Positions 1 through 7,564 of a stretch of DNA of 64,000 bases are shown one piece after another (the first letter of the stretch is position 1; each line of letters opens with the position of its first letter). The stretch spans positions 1-64,000 of the forward strand of contig JAFRJS010000095.1 of NCBI GenBank assembly GCA_017432165.1. The letters are read 5' to 3'. The position numbers were made by a program, and so were the translations under genes. The DNA is from Clostridia bacterium (GTDB taxonomy: Bacteria > Bacillota > Clostridia > Oscillospirales > Acutalibacteraceae). Below the pieces are notes generated by a model. That model was not told the DNA's origin. It was given only the letters and a program-made list of their open reading frames with translations, and made no database searches.

Positions 1-556
1 CTTTTCCAGCATTACTAAACACAATACTATAAGGTTGTGGTTTATTTTTATCAAGTAATTTATAAACTCTTCTAATGCATCCTCGAGCGTGGCCACCACC
101 GTCATGAAATCTTAATGGTTCGGCAATCATTAAAGTCCCACAAAAAACAGCCAAATAATCATCTTTTGATTTGGTTATGTTAATTTTATTATTAAATTCT
201 TTAATATTTTTTACATCACCTGTATATGGCATGCTTATATAAGTATAGATTATTTCCAAAATGTCTTTATTACAACATTTTTCGTCTAAGTATTCAGATA
301 AACTATTGTAATCATTAGGGACACGTTTGCTTTGTTTGAAAACCATGCAATTATCATCACCTGTTATTTTAACCGTTACTTCTCCAAAAGGGGTTTTAAT
401 TTCCTTAGTTGAGCCGATACTCAATTTATTGGTTATTTCATTTGCTAGGAAAGCAGCCATATATTTATAATGTTTCTTTTCAATGATTTTGCGTTTCTTT
501 TGTAATTTTTCGGTAGCGTTACCATTAAATTTTTTATTTATTAAGTGGAATATCAT
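1..556 (-). CDS. Hypothetical protein, 3' end outside window
   Basis: An uninterrupted leftward reading frame runs from an ATG at 554-556 to the left edge, giving at least 185 residues with no stop. A purine-rich ribosome site (AAAGGAAG) lies about 8 bases upstream of the ATG. The N-terminus is lysine-rich and charged, with no signal peptide or membrane segment. A stretch near residues 150-165 contains HDGGGHARGC, which looks like a conserved turn, but I do not recognise the family. The promoter of the divergent exported-protein gene starts just 34 bases away. Function unknown. Confidence 0.6.
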   Translation of the reverse strand, partial: MIFHLINKKFNGNATEKLQKKRKIIEKKHYKYMAAFLANEITNKLSIGSTKEIKTPFGEVTVKITGDDNCMVFKQSKRVPNDYNSLSEYLDEKCCNKDILEIIYTYISMPYTGDVKNIKEFNNKINITKSKDDYLAVFCGTLMIAEPLRFHDGGGHARGCIRRVYKLLDKNKPQPYSIVFSNAGK

Positions 557-589
557 ATTTTGCACTTCCTTTCAAAATTTAGTTGCTTG

Positions 590-618
590 TTGTATTTTTT
601 GCTTTTTTATGGTATAAT
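590..618 (+). promoter_or_regulatory. Predicted sigma-A promoter
   Basis: TTGTAT at 590-595 and a perfect TATAAT at 613-618 are separated by 17 bases, about 40 bases upstream of the ATG of the next rightward gene. Confidence 0.6.
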
Positions 619-657
619 ATTTAACATAGCTTTAATGTTATTTGGGAGGAATAAGTT

Positions 658-1092
658 ATGAAAAAATTAATATTACTTGTTGTTTCATTTTTTATAATGT
701 TTTTTGGTTCTAAAATTTTTGCGGAATCTATTACAGTTGAAACTTATTGTGAAGGCGCTGGGCCGGGAATATATATAAAGAGTAGTGAATATGCAAATTC
801 TTTAGCTAAATACTTATGCATACATCCTTTAAGGAAAGCACCGCAAGATTTAGTAGATAAGTTATCTGTGGTTAATGGTAAAATAATAACAGATAAAGAT
901 AAAACTTATAATGTGATAAAAAAATTGGCTAAACAATTAGGTGAGTCAGAGCTGGGAATTGATTATTACATGGATGTATGGAAAGAAGAACCTCAACGTG
1001 AAGAATTTTGTTGGAAAAATATAGAGAATCTGAATAAAAAAATAGACGAATCGCTAAAAGGATTATTAGATATTCTAATTTATTATTGCTGA
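658..1092 (+). CDS. Small exported protein, unknown function
   Basis: 144 residues. The N-terminus is a clear Sec signal peptide: two lysines, a run of hydrophobic residues to about residue 20, then a likely cleavage after FAES. The mature part is about 120 residues with several cysteines (near 30, 54, 118 and 144), which may form disulfides outside the cell. A GGGAGG ribosome site precedes the ATG and a good promoter lies upstream. No recognised domain. It resembles in style the other short exported proteins in this window. Confidence 0.65.
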   Translation: MKKLILLVVSFFIMFFGSKIFAESITVETYCEGAGPGIYIKSSEYANSLAKYLCIHPLRKAPQDLVDKLSVVNGKIITDKDKTYNVIKKLAKQLGESELGIDYYMDVWKEEPQREEFCWKNIENLNKKIDESLKGLLDILIYYC

Positions 1093-1114
1093 TCATTTAT
1101 AAATTATAGGGCTG

Positions 1115-1576
1115 CTAATTAATTTGTGCTTTTTCCAATTCGATGATTATGTCTGTTAAACTTACAAATTGAGAGTTGCTTTTTATTAATGATTTTAATT
1201 TAGTTTTATCATTAACCAAAACTAAAGGCCAATCGTAATTTTCAGATTTTAAATTTTCATATTTGGAGAATTCCTGTTTAAGCATATATACATCTGCATT
1301 TTCACAGCCAATTATACCATCTGCGTATTTGAATTTTAGAAGTTCTCCTTCTATAAGAATTTTTTTGACTTCAATTTCATTTTTAGTAAAAAGCCTTTTA
1401 ATATTGGTATTTTGAGGTTTTTCAAAAATTATCTTGTAAACGTCTTTTGCCCCAGAAGGAACTTTTTCGCCAACATCAACTGTCATAAATATGTTTTTTT
1501 CTATAACTTTTCTTTTGATGAAATACTTTTTTGCTTTTTTAGCACATAATTTAGTGAAATATATTCCTTGCCACAT
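1115..1576 (-). CDS. Hypothetical cytoplasmic protein
   Basis: 153 residues from the ATG at 1574-1576. This start is chosen over an upstream in-frame one at 1618 because AAGGGGG sits 8 bases before it and the promoter at 1599-1626 overlaps the longer version. The protein begins MWQGIYF, is lysine-rich in its first third, then has an alternating hydrophobic/charged middle that looks like beta-strands. No signal peptide or membrane segment. I cannot assign a family or function. Confidence 0.6.
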   Translation of the reverse strand: MWQGIYFTKLCAKKAKKYFIKRKVIEKNIFMTVDVGEKVPSGAKDVYKIIFEKPQNTNIKRLFTKNEIEVKKILIEGELLKFKYADGIIGCENADVYMLKQEFSKYENLKSENYDWPLVLVNDKTKLKSLIKSNSQFVSLTDIIIELEKAQIN

Positions 1577-1598
1577 GTAAATACCCCCTTTTTGTAGA

Positions 1599-1626
1599 AT
1601 TATACCATATAGTTGCAAAAAATCAA
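1599..1626 (-). promoter_or_regulatory. Predicted sigma-A promoter, leftward
   Basis: On the minus strand TTGATT (1621-1626) and TATAAT (1599-1604) are 16 bases apart, 23 bases before the chosen ATG at 1576. Confidence 0.55.
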
Positions 1627-1790
1627 ATTTGAAGCTATATTTTATTTGGTTCTATAATTAAATTATAAGTTAAATAGGGGATGAAAGTGTATTTTACATG
1701 TGAATATTTATTTTAAAAACTAAATTGTTTTACAACCATCCCACAAATAGAAGCTAATTAATGGATACTTGTAAATAATTAGTATACTAA

Positions 1791-1834
1791 AAATGACACA
1801 TAAGTATAGAAAAAGTTATACTTATGTGTCATTT
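1791..1834. terminator. Long perfect inverted repeat, probable bidirectional terminator
   Basis: Two 18-base arms (1791-1808 and 1817-1834) are perfectly complementary with an 8-base loop, and T-rich sequence follows on both strands. It lies just past the end of the decayed leftward gene that stops at 1841, so it most likely ends that transcript. Confidence 0.6.
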
Positions 1835-1840
1835 TTTAAA

Positions 1841-2583
1841 TTAATGTTTTTGCTCTGATGTTAGTAAAAATTTAATTTTCGCTCTAGTAGAGTATACCTT
1901 TTTTAGACTCATTATTTCAGATAGCTTTGGGAAAGGCATATTTGTTTCCAACCAATACGCAAATTTTTTTGAGCCTTTGTAATACCAGTGTAAAAAAGGT
2001 CCCTTTTGAGTGCTATATGATGTGAATCAGTATATCTTTCTGCGTTTATTATTATCTGGAGAAAAATTTGCAGCATTTTTTTCAATGGCGCTTACAATTT
2101 CAGGAGGTACAGAATCAGGATTTTCTATATATTTCCTAAATAATTTTCCACCATCTTTATTTGCTAATACAAACTGTTTTTTCAATTTACTATATGTAGC
2201 AGGCCATTGTGGTTTAAAAGCTGCTCGGACAATTTTTCCGGCACTTCGTATCATTTCTGATATGAATATTCCGCACATAGCGGCCGCATATCTATTTTTA
2301 GAATATTTTTTATTGTATTTTTTCAAACAATTATTTATACTGTTTTCTAAATTATTTGTAGAGAGATTGATACAAAATTATTTGTTTGCTTTCCATACTA
2401 AAAATTTTATTATATTTTTTCTAGTTGTTTTATTATTATCACCTGATAAATTGTATAGTAAAGTTTGATAACGGGTACTCATACGTGGCGGATCAACTGC
2501 AACACAAAAATAATTACTTTCTGAAATTCTATTTAAACGACATTTCCCAAACGGAGTCCAAAGTTTAATTGTTCTTATTTTTT
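1841..2583 (-). pseudogene. Decayed coding frame with two internal stops
   Basis: One leftward reading frame stays protein-like from the A6 tract at 2578-2583 down to a TAA at 1841-1843, but is broken by an in-frame TAA at 2378-2380 and a TGA at 2027-2029. Sequence on both sides of each stop continues in the same frame with normal codon composition, so these are nonsense changes and not gene ends. The frame is -1 relative to the 84-residue ORF that ends at 2575, so the two may once have been a single gene of about 330 codons joined through the A6 run. The protein has no recognisable domain; the segment after the second stop contains HWYYKGSKKFAYWLE. Confidence 0.6.
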
Positions 2584-2829
2584 GGCGGCAATTATTTGCG
2601 CCACCGCTTCTAGAACGTATTCTATACTATATTCGTCTAATGTTGATTTATTAACAGTTTCTAGATTTCTAGAGACTAATTCGTTATTAAAATTTAAGTC
2701 ATTGACTAGCGCATTTTGTACGGTTCTTCTAGTAGACGGAGCAGTATTACTAGGTTTGTTTGGCGTGTTATAAATACCCGCTCTAATATTTCTATTATAT
2801 TGGGATAGCCTTTTTCTTTTAGGTGGCAT
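2575..2829 (-). CDS. Hypothetical protein, probable N-terminal part of a broken gene
   Basis: 84 residues, starting MPPKRKRLS with a basic N-terminus. It overlaps the upstream exported-protein gene by 11 bases and has its own AAAGGAG ribosome site inside that gene, so the two were translated from one message. It stops right after an A6 homopolymer, and a -1 shift there would enter the decayed frame to the left. It is therefore probably the intact beginning of a frameshifted gene. No family recognised. Confidence 0.45.
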   Translation of the reverse strand: MPPKRKRLSQYNRNIRAGIYNTPNKPSNTAPSTRRTVQNALVNDLNFNNELVSRNLETVNKSTLDEYSIEYVLEAVAQIIAAKK

Positions 2830-3223
2830 TTTTATTCACTCCTTTTAGTGCAGTAGCAAATATTAAAGAGCTAAATTTGAAAATTTCTTGCTCTGAGTAT
2901 TGTTCTTTATTTTTATTAAACATTCTTATGTATCTTTTTATTTTTGTCTTTAAGGCGGTATTTTTTATGCGTTTATGCTTAAGAGTGTTCAAATAATTTA
3001 TAGTGTTTGAGAGGTCTTCTTTTTTAATGTGTTGCAGCAATTCAGGTGTTAAAAAATTATTTTTCCAAACAATTTTTTTCTTGTCATTATGAACCTTAAC
3101 AATTGTACAAAGTCCCCAAATATTAACATCTAAAAATAAATCATATGCTTTTATATTTAAGGTAACAAAAATGCTTATAATTAATAAAACAGAAAGAAGT
3201 TTTTTAAGAAATTTAAAATTCAA
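2819..3223 (-). CDS. Exported or membrane-anchored small protein, unknown
   Basis: 134 residues beginning at a TTG codon with AGGATG 10 bases upstream. The first 25 residues form a hydrophobic signal or anchor segment after two lysines. The rest is lysine-rich and mostly helical in composition, with two cysteines or fewer. It is first in a leftward two-gene unit with the basic 84-residue ORF. No recognised domain. Confidence 0.55.
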   Translation of the reverse strand: MNFKFLKKLLSVLLIISIFVTLNIKAYDLFLDVNIWGLCTIVKVHNDKKKIVWKNNFLTPELLQHIKKEDLSNTINYLNTLKHKRIKNTALKTKIKRYIRMFNKNKEQYSEQEIFKFSSLIFATALKGVNKNAT

Positions 3224-3399
3224 ATTATATACACATCCTAATTATTTAAAGTTTGACTATATTAATACATAAATTGAAAAGAAACACAAGTATAAACTTG
3301 AAATTTTAAAAAATTATCTTCTGTATAGAAAAACTTCTCTTAAAAAAACGATCCGCACAACTCTAAAATTAGTGTGAGTTTATGCGGTAAAAGTGTTTT

Positions 3400-3816
3400 T
3401 TACAGATGCTTTATAAAGAAGTATTTTGTAAGCCTGGGATCTTCTTCATTTTTTCTTGTATATTCAAGTTTAAACCCATATTTTTCATAAAATTCGGGCG
3501 CTTGAAATTCATATGTGCAAAGAGAAATATATTTATATTTTTTATTATCGAAATATTCTAAAATGAAATTTAAAAGTTTAGTTCCGATTCCTTTGCTACG
3601 GTACTTTTCATCTACAATCAGATTGTTTATATGAATTTCGTTATAAAGAGTAATGCCTTCCAATATTCCGGCAAGCTCATCATCTTCGTAGGCTATAAAG
3701 TTAAATGCTTCGTAATTGGTTTTAAGATTATGCAAGTTTGCATATTTTTCGAACCCTGTATTAAAAAACTGCGCCTGAAGGTTATTTAATTTATCTTTGT
3801 ACTTTATTTTAATCAA
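3400..3816 (-). CDS. GNAT family N-acetyltransferase
   Basis: 138 residues, full length for a compact GNAT enzyme that moves an acetyl group from acetyl-CoA to an amine. Motif A is seen at residues 69-82 (VDEKYRSKGIGTKLL, with R73-G76-G78 matching the R-x-x-G-x-G/A pyrophosphate-binding loop), and the typical C-terminal signature with FYEKYGF lies at 109-115. The substrate cannot be read from the sequence. It sits 19 bases downstream of the ATPase/nuclease gene and is probably co-transcribed with it. Confidence 0.85.
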   Translation of the reverse strand: MIKIKYKDKLNNLQAQFFNTGFEKYANLHNLKTNYEAFNFIAYEDDELAGILEGITLYNEIHINNLIVDEKYRSKGIGTKLLNFILEYFDNKKYKYISLCTYEFQAPEFYEKYGFKLEYTRKNEEDPRLTKYFFIKHL

Positions 3817-3835
3817 AAAATATACCCCTCATTTT

Positions 3836-5404
3836 TTAGACTATATCTTCAATCTTAATTTTATGCTCTTTAGTTTTTTTATCCCAAGAAATACCGACAG
3901 CGAATTTTGTTCCTGTATAGTTTCTAAGGGCAAGAGCATATTTTTTCTCTCTGATTTGTTTTAAAGCTTCTTCGGGAGTAGAATTTTTCTTAAGTTCTAA
4001 AATGAAAGCAGGCTTGGATTTATCATTCGGGTAAAATATGAAGTCTGCAAAACCTTTTCCCGATGGCATTTCACGAATTATATTATAGTCATCCCTTGCA
4101 CTTAAATATGACAGCATAACAACACACGAAAGTGAATTTTCATCGTTATATTTAATCACAGGAATATTAATATCATGAGCTTCTTCTAAGATTTCTGCCA
4201 TTTTTTCCGTGTCTTTTCTAAAGGTTGCTTTTAACATTTCGTTTGATTTTAAAACAAGTTTTGCAACTTCGCCCATTGATCTGTCTTCTAAAGCTTCATC
4301 GAATTTAATTCTTAGTTCTTTATTTGGGATTTCAAGTGTTTTATTGTGGTAGCTTAAAAATCCGTAAATTGTCATAGCTGAAAGAATCTGATTTCGTGTA
4401 TTTAATTCTTTTTGTTCTGCGCTGTATCCTTTTAGTTTTATTTCAAGCGGAATACCGGAAACCATGCTTACGATGTCGTCTTTTACTTCGCCGATATTGT
4501 TATTAATGTAGTATATGATTTCATCCATAGGACCTGTATTTGTCCAGTAGCTCTGACAAACGCCTTGTCTTAAAGCTGTTGTTACCGAACGAGGGTTATA
4601 TATCTGCAAATTATTGCATGTATAGTAACCATTATACCAGTCTTTTAAGCTTTCCATTGGGATTCTATCTTGTTTTTTGCAAAGTGTTTCTACTTCACTA
4701 TTTGTAAAACCAAAGTATTTATCGTAAGTGTAGTCGTTCATTATGTTAAATTCTAAAAACATATTGAGAGCTGAGCCGGCAGAATATTTAGCAATCGGGA
4801 GAACACCTGTCATATATGCAAGGTCAACATAAGGTTTGTCTTTGAGTAAATCTTCTAAGAATTTTAAAAAGCTTTTGCGATAATTTTCAGAGAATAAATT
4901 GTTATTGAAAATATAGTCCCATTCGTCAAGAATAAATATAAAGCCTTTTCCGGTCTGGTTGTACACAGCATTAAAAACGTCTGATATTATCATGTTGTTA
5001 TTAATATTTATATCATTATATTCTTCTTTTAAATCATCGCAGATCATAGAAACATATCTGTTTATAAATTCTTCATAGCTACAATTTGGACTGGGTATCT
5101 GATTAAAAGTCATATAAATAACGTTGTGTTTATTTAAATGCTCTAGATATGAATTTTCTTTGCTGATTTCAAGTTTGTCAAAAATATCTCTGCAATTTGC
5201 ATTTTTTGAGTAGTAAGAAGCAAGCATCATAGCATTTAGAGTTTTTCCAAATCTTCGTGGCCTTGTTATGCAAACAAATCTATCTTTTATGCCAATGAGA
5301 TTATTGATTTTGCTGATAAGCCCTGTTTTATCTACAAAATATTTGTCTTTGGACATTAGCTCGAATTCGTTGTTTTTAAATTTATTATTCAAAAAATACG
5401 GCAA
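3836..5404 (-). CDS. AAA-ATPase-like / PD-(D/E)XK nuclease family protein
   Basis: 522 residues, the usual size of the AAA-ATPase_like (PF09820) plus PDDEXK_9 (DUF1703) proteins. The N-terminus carries the family's Walker A variant RPRRFGKT at 48-55 and Walker B FIFILDEW at 156-162. The C-terminus carries a nuclease-like core with FADF at 452-455 and ELKK at 470-473, the D...E-x-K pattern of PD-(D/E)XK enzymes. Translation likely starts at TTG with GGGAGTG upstream. These proteins are multiplied in gut Clostridia, Bacteroidetes and intracellular symbionts; their role is not established. Confidence 0.85.
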   Translation of the reverse strand: MPYFLNNKFKNNEFELMSKDKYFVDKTGLISKINNLIGIKDRFVCITRPRRFGKTLNAMMLASYYSKNANCRDIFDKLEISKENSYLEHLNKHNVIYMTFNQIPSPNCSYEEFINRYVSMICDDLKEEYNDININNNMIISDVFNAVYNQTGKGFIFILDEWDYIFNNNLFSENYRKSFLKFLEDLLKDKPYVDLAYMTGVLPIAKYSAGSALNMFLEFNIMNDYTYDKYFGFTNSEVETLCKKQDRIPMESLKDWYNGYYTCNNLQIYNPRSVTTALRQGVCQSYWTNTGPMDEIIYYINNNIGEVKDDIVSMVSGIPLEIKLKGYSAEQKELNTRNQILSAMTIYGFLSYHNKTLEIPNKELRIKFDEALEDRSMGEVAKLVLKSNEMLKATFRKDTEKMAEILEEAHDINIPVIKYNDENSLSCVVMLSYLSARDDYNIIREMPSGKGFADFIFYPNDKSKPAFILELKKNSTPEEALKQIREKKYALALRNYTGTKFAVGISWDKKTKEHKIKIEDIV

Positions 5405-5545
5405 TTGCTGTCACTCCCTTTTTAAGACTGTTTATATTATTATACTATAAAATACAATAAATCGCAAAATTATAAATGGTGGATTACTATGATAAGACAA
5501 ATAACAGGTGAAAAATTTTATTTTAATTAAATTGTACCCAGTTTA

Positions 5546-5776
5546 TTATTCTTTGGTAAATATCAAGTCGTTAATATTAACTTTGTAAATATTCATGAGT
5601 TTAATCATAGTAAATATATTCGGTATGTTTATTCCGTTTTCGTAGTAACTCAGGCTTGAACGATTAAGGTTTGTTAGTTTAGATGCAGTATATTGAGTAA
5701 TTCCTGATTTTGTTCTTGCAGTTTTTAAATTTTCTCCAAGCTCTTTACTGTTTTTTATGTAATGTCTTGCTTTCAA
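5546..5776 (-). CDS. XRE-family helix-turn-helix regulator
   Basis: 76 residues, essentially a single Cro/C1-type HTH domain (about residues 14-68), with the recognition-helix region LNRSSLSYYENG typical of the family. It starts at TTG with an AGTGAGTG ribosome site. As a stand-alone DNA-binding domain it probably represses its own gene or neighbours. It marks the left side of the accessory region and could be the regulator of the mobile element or an orphan. Confidence 0.85.
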   Translation of the reverse strand: MKARHYIKNSKELGENLKTARTKSGITQYTASKLTNLNRSSLSYYENGINIPNIFTMIKLMNIYKVNINDLIFTKE

Positions 5777-5862
5777 TTTTTATCACTCACTTTCGTAAAA
5801 TTATATTTTAGCAAGCTATGAATTAAACAATTGAAAATATAACTTGCCATTTTTTCTACTTA

Positions 5863-6142
5863 TCAGTATCCGTGCGCAAATAAGATTGTAGTGGCGCTTC
5901 TGTCATGTTCCGTAACTATATAGACTTTACCTTCGGACGTATCATAAGCTGCAAAAATTCTGCCGTCGTCTGTTCTGACTGCTTTATCGTTCATTTCTTT
6001 ATCTTCTTGTGGCATTTGCCCCCAGTCGCAAGTAATATATTTTTGAAGGCAATTTGTTATTTCGTTTGCAAATTTTTTATTTTTTGAAATGGTGCTATGT
6101 ATTTTTTGTGGCTACTGTTTTCCCTAAAAAATAGTTTATCAT
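5863..6142 (-). pseudogene. Frameshifted plasmid-type small protein
   Basis: An ATG at 6140-6142 with a strong AAAGGAG site opens a frame (MINYFLGK) that hits a stop after 15 codons. Shifting by one base in the A6 tract (6102-6107) continues smoothly for 80 more codons to a TGA at 5863-5865. The C-terminal half (CDWGQMPQEDKEMNDKA, then VYIVTEHDRSATTILF) matches a small protein I recognise from clostridial plasmids and integrative elements, often mislabelled as a restriction subunit. One base too many in the A run explains the break. Confidence 0.7.
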
Positions 6143-6160
6143 TATGTGTTCTCCTTTACT

Positions 6161-6427
6161 TTATCTAAGCCATTGATTGTAAATTTCTTCATACGGACAT
6201 ACCATTATTTCGGATAGTTTTTCAAATATTCTTTCTCGAATTATGCTTTCATTGATGCCAAATAAGTTATAAATATCTTGATAGTTGTCGAGAGCTTCAA
6301 AAAGGTCATAAAACGTTGCTCTACTATTTAATTCTTCGCCTAGTTCGTCTGTCCTATATGTTTTTAAGCACCAGTCTTTTAGGAATGTATTAAGTGCTTC
6401 ATCGTACATTTGCTCTTGTGTTTTCAT
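6161..6427 (-). CDS. Small acidic protein of mobile-element type, unknown
   Basis: 88 residues, rich in acidic and aromatic residues, predicted helical, no signal peptide or membrane segment. It lies 18 bases upstream of the frameshifted plasmid-type gene and in the same direction. The acidic, soluble, short form resembles the accessory proteins that surround conjugation genes in Firmicutes, but I cannot name a family. Confidence 0.55.
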   Translation of the reverse strand: MKTQEQMYDEALNTFLKDWCLKTYRTDELGEELNSRATFYDLFEALDNYQDIYNLFGINESIIRERIFEKLSEIMVCPYEEIYNQWLR

Positions 6428-6468
6428 TATTTTTTTACCCCTTAAAATCTTAAAATATTTTACTTTTT

Positions 6469-6504
6469 AAGGCGGTTGATATAATATTAGATTGTAACCG
6501 CCTT
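6469..6504. repeat. Inverted repeat between small genes
   Basis: AAGGCGGTT at 6469-6477 pairs perfectly with AACCGCCTT at 6496-6504 around an 18-base AT-rich loop. A T-run follows on the plus strand only, so for the leftward genes it may be an RNA structure or processing site and not a true terminator. Confidence 0.4.
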
Positions 6505-6521
6505 TTACTCGTCAGGTGTTG

Positions 6522-6581
6522 TTACATGTCGTTTGCTTTCGTGATGGTTAGCATTCGACCTTTTTTATTATTTACAATCAT
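6522..6581 (-). CDS. Possible 19-residue peptide
   Basis: A short frame MIVNNKKGRMLTITKANDM starts at 6581, 8 bases after an AAAGAGGAA ribosome site that overlaps the stop of the preceding gene, and ends at TAA 6522. The good ribosome site is the only support; it may be a leader peptide or the remnant of a longer gene. Confidence 0.2.
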   Translation of the reverse strand: MIVNNKKGRMLTITKANDM

Positions 6582-6595
6582 AAAGCATTTCCTCT

Positions 6596-6937
6596 TTAAA
6601 CTTTCTTTTTTACTTCTTCCAAAAATTTTTCAAGTAGTTTATTTACTTTTTTTACTTTTGTATCATATTTTATGCTCCAGTTTTCAACGATTTTTCGGGC
6701 GGTGATATCATATTTTCTCAAAATATAATATTTTACTTTTATGTTGGCAAAAGGTGCATATCCTGTTGATATTGCTATATCATCAAAAATATAAATATCA
6801 CTTGCCCAACCCTCACGGCGTATAGTGTAATATATAGGTGATTCATAGCTTAATAGGTGTTGTAAATCTGCATACCCAACACACACTATTTTTTTAAATC
6901 TGTTCTTTATTTCTTTTTGTGTTGTTTTTGTTTTCAT
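6596..6937 (-). CDS. Conserved small protein of clostridial mobile elements
   Basis: 113 residues. The pattern KKIVCVGYADLQHLLSYESP followed by GWASDIY and AISTGYAPF is one I recognise from small proteins encoded in clostridial plasmids and integrative conjugative elements; no function is established for it. The C-terminal 30 residues are a lysine/glutamate helix, possibly a coiled coil. It follows the 142-residue gene by 2 bases, indicating translational coupling in the leftward operon controlled from 7418-7446. Confidence 0.65.
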   Translation of the reverse strand: MKTKTTQKEIKNRFKKIVCVGYADLQHLLSYESPIYYTIRREGWASDIYIFDDIAISTGYAPFANIKVKYYILRKYDITARKIVENWSIKYDTKVKKVNKLLEKFLEEVKKKV

Positions 6938-6939
6938 TT

Positions 6940-7368
6940 TTATAGCTCCTCTATTTCCTCGATTAGATTATTCAATATTTCATCTGTTAAAGTAATTTCA
7001 TTATTCCAATACTTGTCAGCTGTGTCGCACATTGAAATTAAATAACTTGCTACTTCAAGGACTATAACCACTATAAAGCGGTCAGGATTATCGAAAATAT
7101 CAAGCAAAATTTTATTCGCATAGTCAGAGTTAAACTGAAATTTTATTTCTTCCGCTATTTCGCCAATATACTCAAAATTTTTATTTACCCATTCTTTAGC
7201 GGTGTAATTACTGCAAAAATACGCTCCGTTTACGTTTTCAGATTCAAAAAGTGTATAACTTAAATCGCATATATGATGGCTTTCTTCATACCCTTTTAAA
7301 TCTTCTAGCCTTTCGATAATTTCCCCCTTTACAAATTCTTTAATTGGACTGTTTTCTAAATAGTTCAT
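6940..7368 (-). CDS. Conserved acidic mobile-element protein, unknown
   Basis: 142 residues, strongly acidic (pI well below neutral by eye), with no membrane segment. It begins MNYLENSPIKEFV and contains HHICDLSYTLFE, a pattern seen in accessory proteins of clostridial integrative elements. It is the first gene of the leftward operon, read from the promoter at 7418-7446 whose spacer holds a palindromic operator. Function unknown. Confidence 0.6.
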   Translation of the reverse strand: MNYLENSPIKEFVKGEIIERLEDLKGYEESHHICDLSYTLFESENVNGAYFCSNYTAKEWVNKNFEYIGEIAEEIKFQFNSDYANKILLDIFDNPDRFIVVIVLEVASYLISMCDTADKYWNNEITLTDEILNNLIEEIEEL

Positions 7369-7417
7369 ATGTTGAACCCCTTTACATTGGTATTTGTAAG
7401 ATTTTCTTACTATCTAT

Positions 7418-7446
7418 ATTATATACTAACGTTAGTATAAAATCAA
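7418..7446 (-). promoter_or_regulatory. Leftward promoter with operator in its spacer
   Basis: Minus-strand TTGATT (7441-7446) and a perfect TATAAT (7418-7423) are exactly 17 bases apart. The 18-base palindrome at 7422-7439 fills the spacer, so a bound repressor would block RNA polymerase. Confidence 0.7.
7422..7439. promoter_or_regulatory. Palindromic operator, copy 1 (perfect)
   Basis: TATACTAACGTTAGTATA is a perfect 18-base palindrome located between the -35 and -10 of the leftward promoter. Two close copies follow at 7466 and 7535. Likely bound by the ribbon-helix-helix protein encoded next to it. Confidence 0.7.
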
Positions 7447-7465
7447 CGCTTTTGCTAGTAAAACA

Positions 7466-7483
7466 TATACTAACGTTACTATA
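7466..7483. promoter_or_regulatory. Palindromic operator, copy 2
   Basis: TATACTAACGTTACTATA differs from copy 1 by one base. It lies between the two divergent promoters, 44 bases centre to centre from copy 1, and could support cooperative binding or looping. Confidence 0.65.
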
Positions 7484-7507
7484 TAAATTTGTGCATTTTG
7501 CTATATG

Positions 7508-7537
7508 TTGACACGCAACAAAGATGTATGCTAATAT
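7508..7537 (+). promoter_or_regulatory. Rightward promoter of the RHH regulator
   Basis: A perfect TTGACA at 7508-7513 is followed after 18 bases by TAATAT at 7532-7537, 28 bases before the ATG at 7565. Operator copy 3 (7535-7552) overlaps the -10 and start site, which predicts autorepression. Confidence 0.6.
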
Positions 7538-7552
7538 ACTAATGTTAGTACA
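7535..7552. promoter_or_regulatory. Palindromic operator, copy 3
   Basis: TATACTAATGTTAGTACA matches copy 1 at 16 of 18 positions. It overlaps the -10 region of the rightward promoter and ends next to the AAGGAGG ribosome site of the regulator gene. Confidence 0.65.
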
Positions 7553-7564
7553 AGGAGGTAAAAA

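Noticed and set aside
2027-2380. Recoded stop codons (TGA or TAA read through)
   Set aside because: Both a TAA and a TGA interrupt the same gene while TAA, TAG and TGA end many good genes in the window; decay is the simpler explanation.
2010-2468. Rightward ORF of 152 residues
   Set aside because: It lies antisense to the stop-broken leftward frame, is rich in Phe/Leu from AT-rich complement and has no ribosome site; the leftward frame is the more coding-like.
5905-6087. Rightward ORF of 60 residues
   Set aside because: Antisense to the frameshifted plasmid-type gene, whose protein pattern is recognisable.
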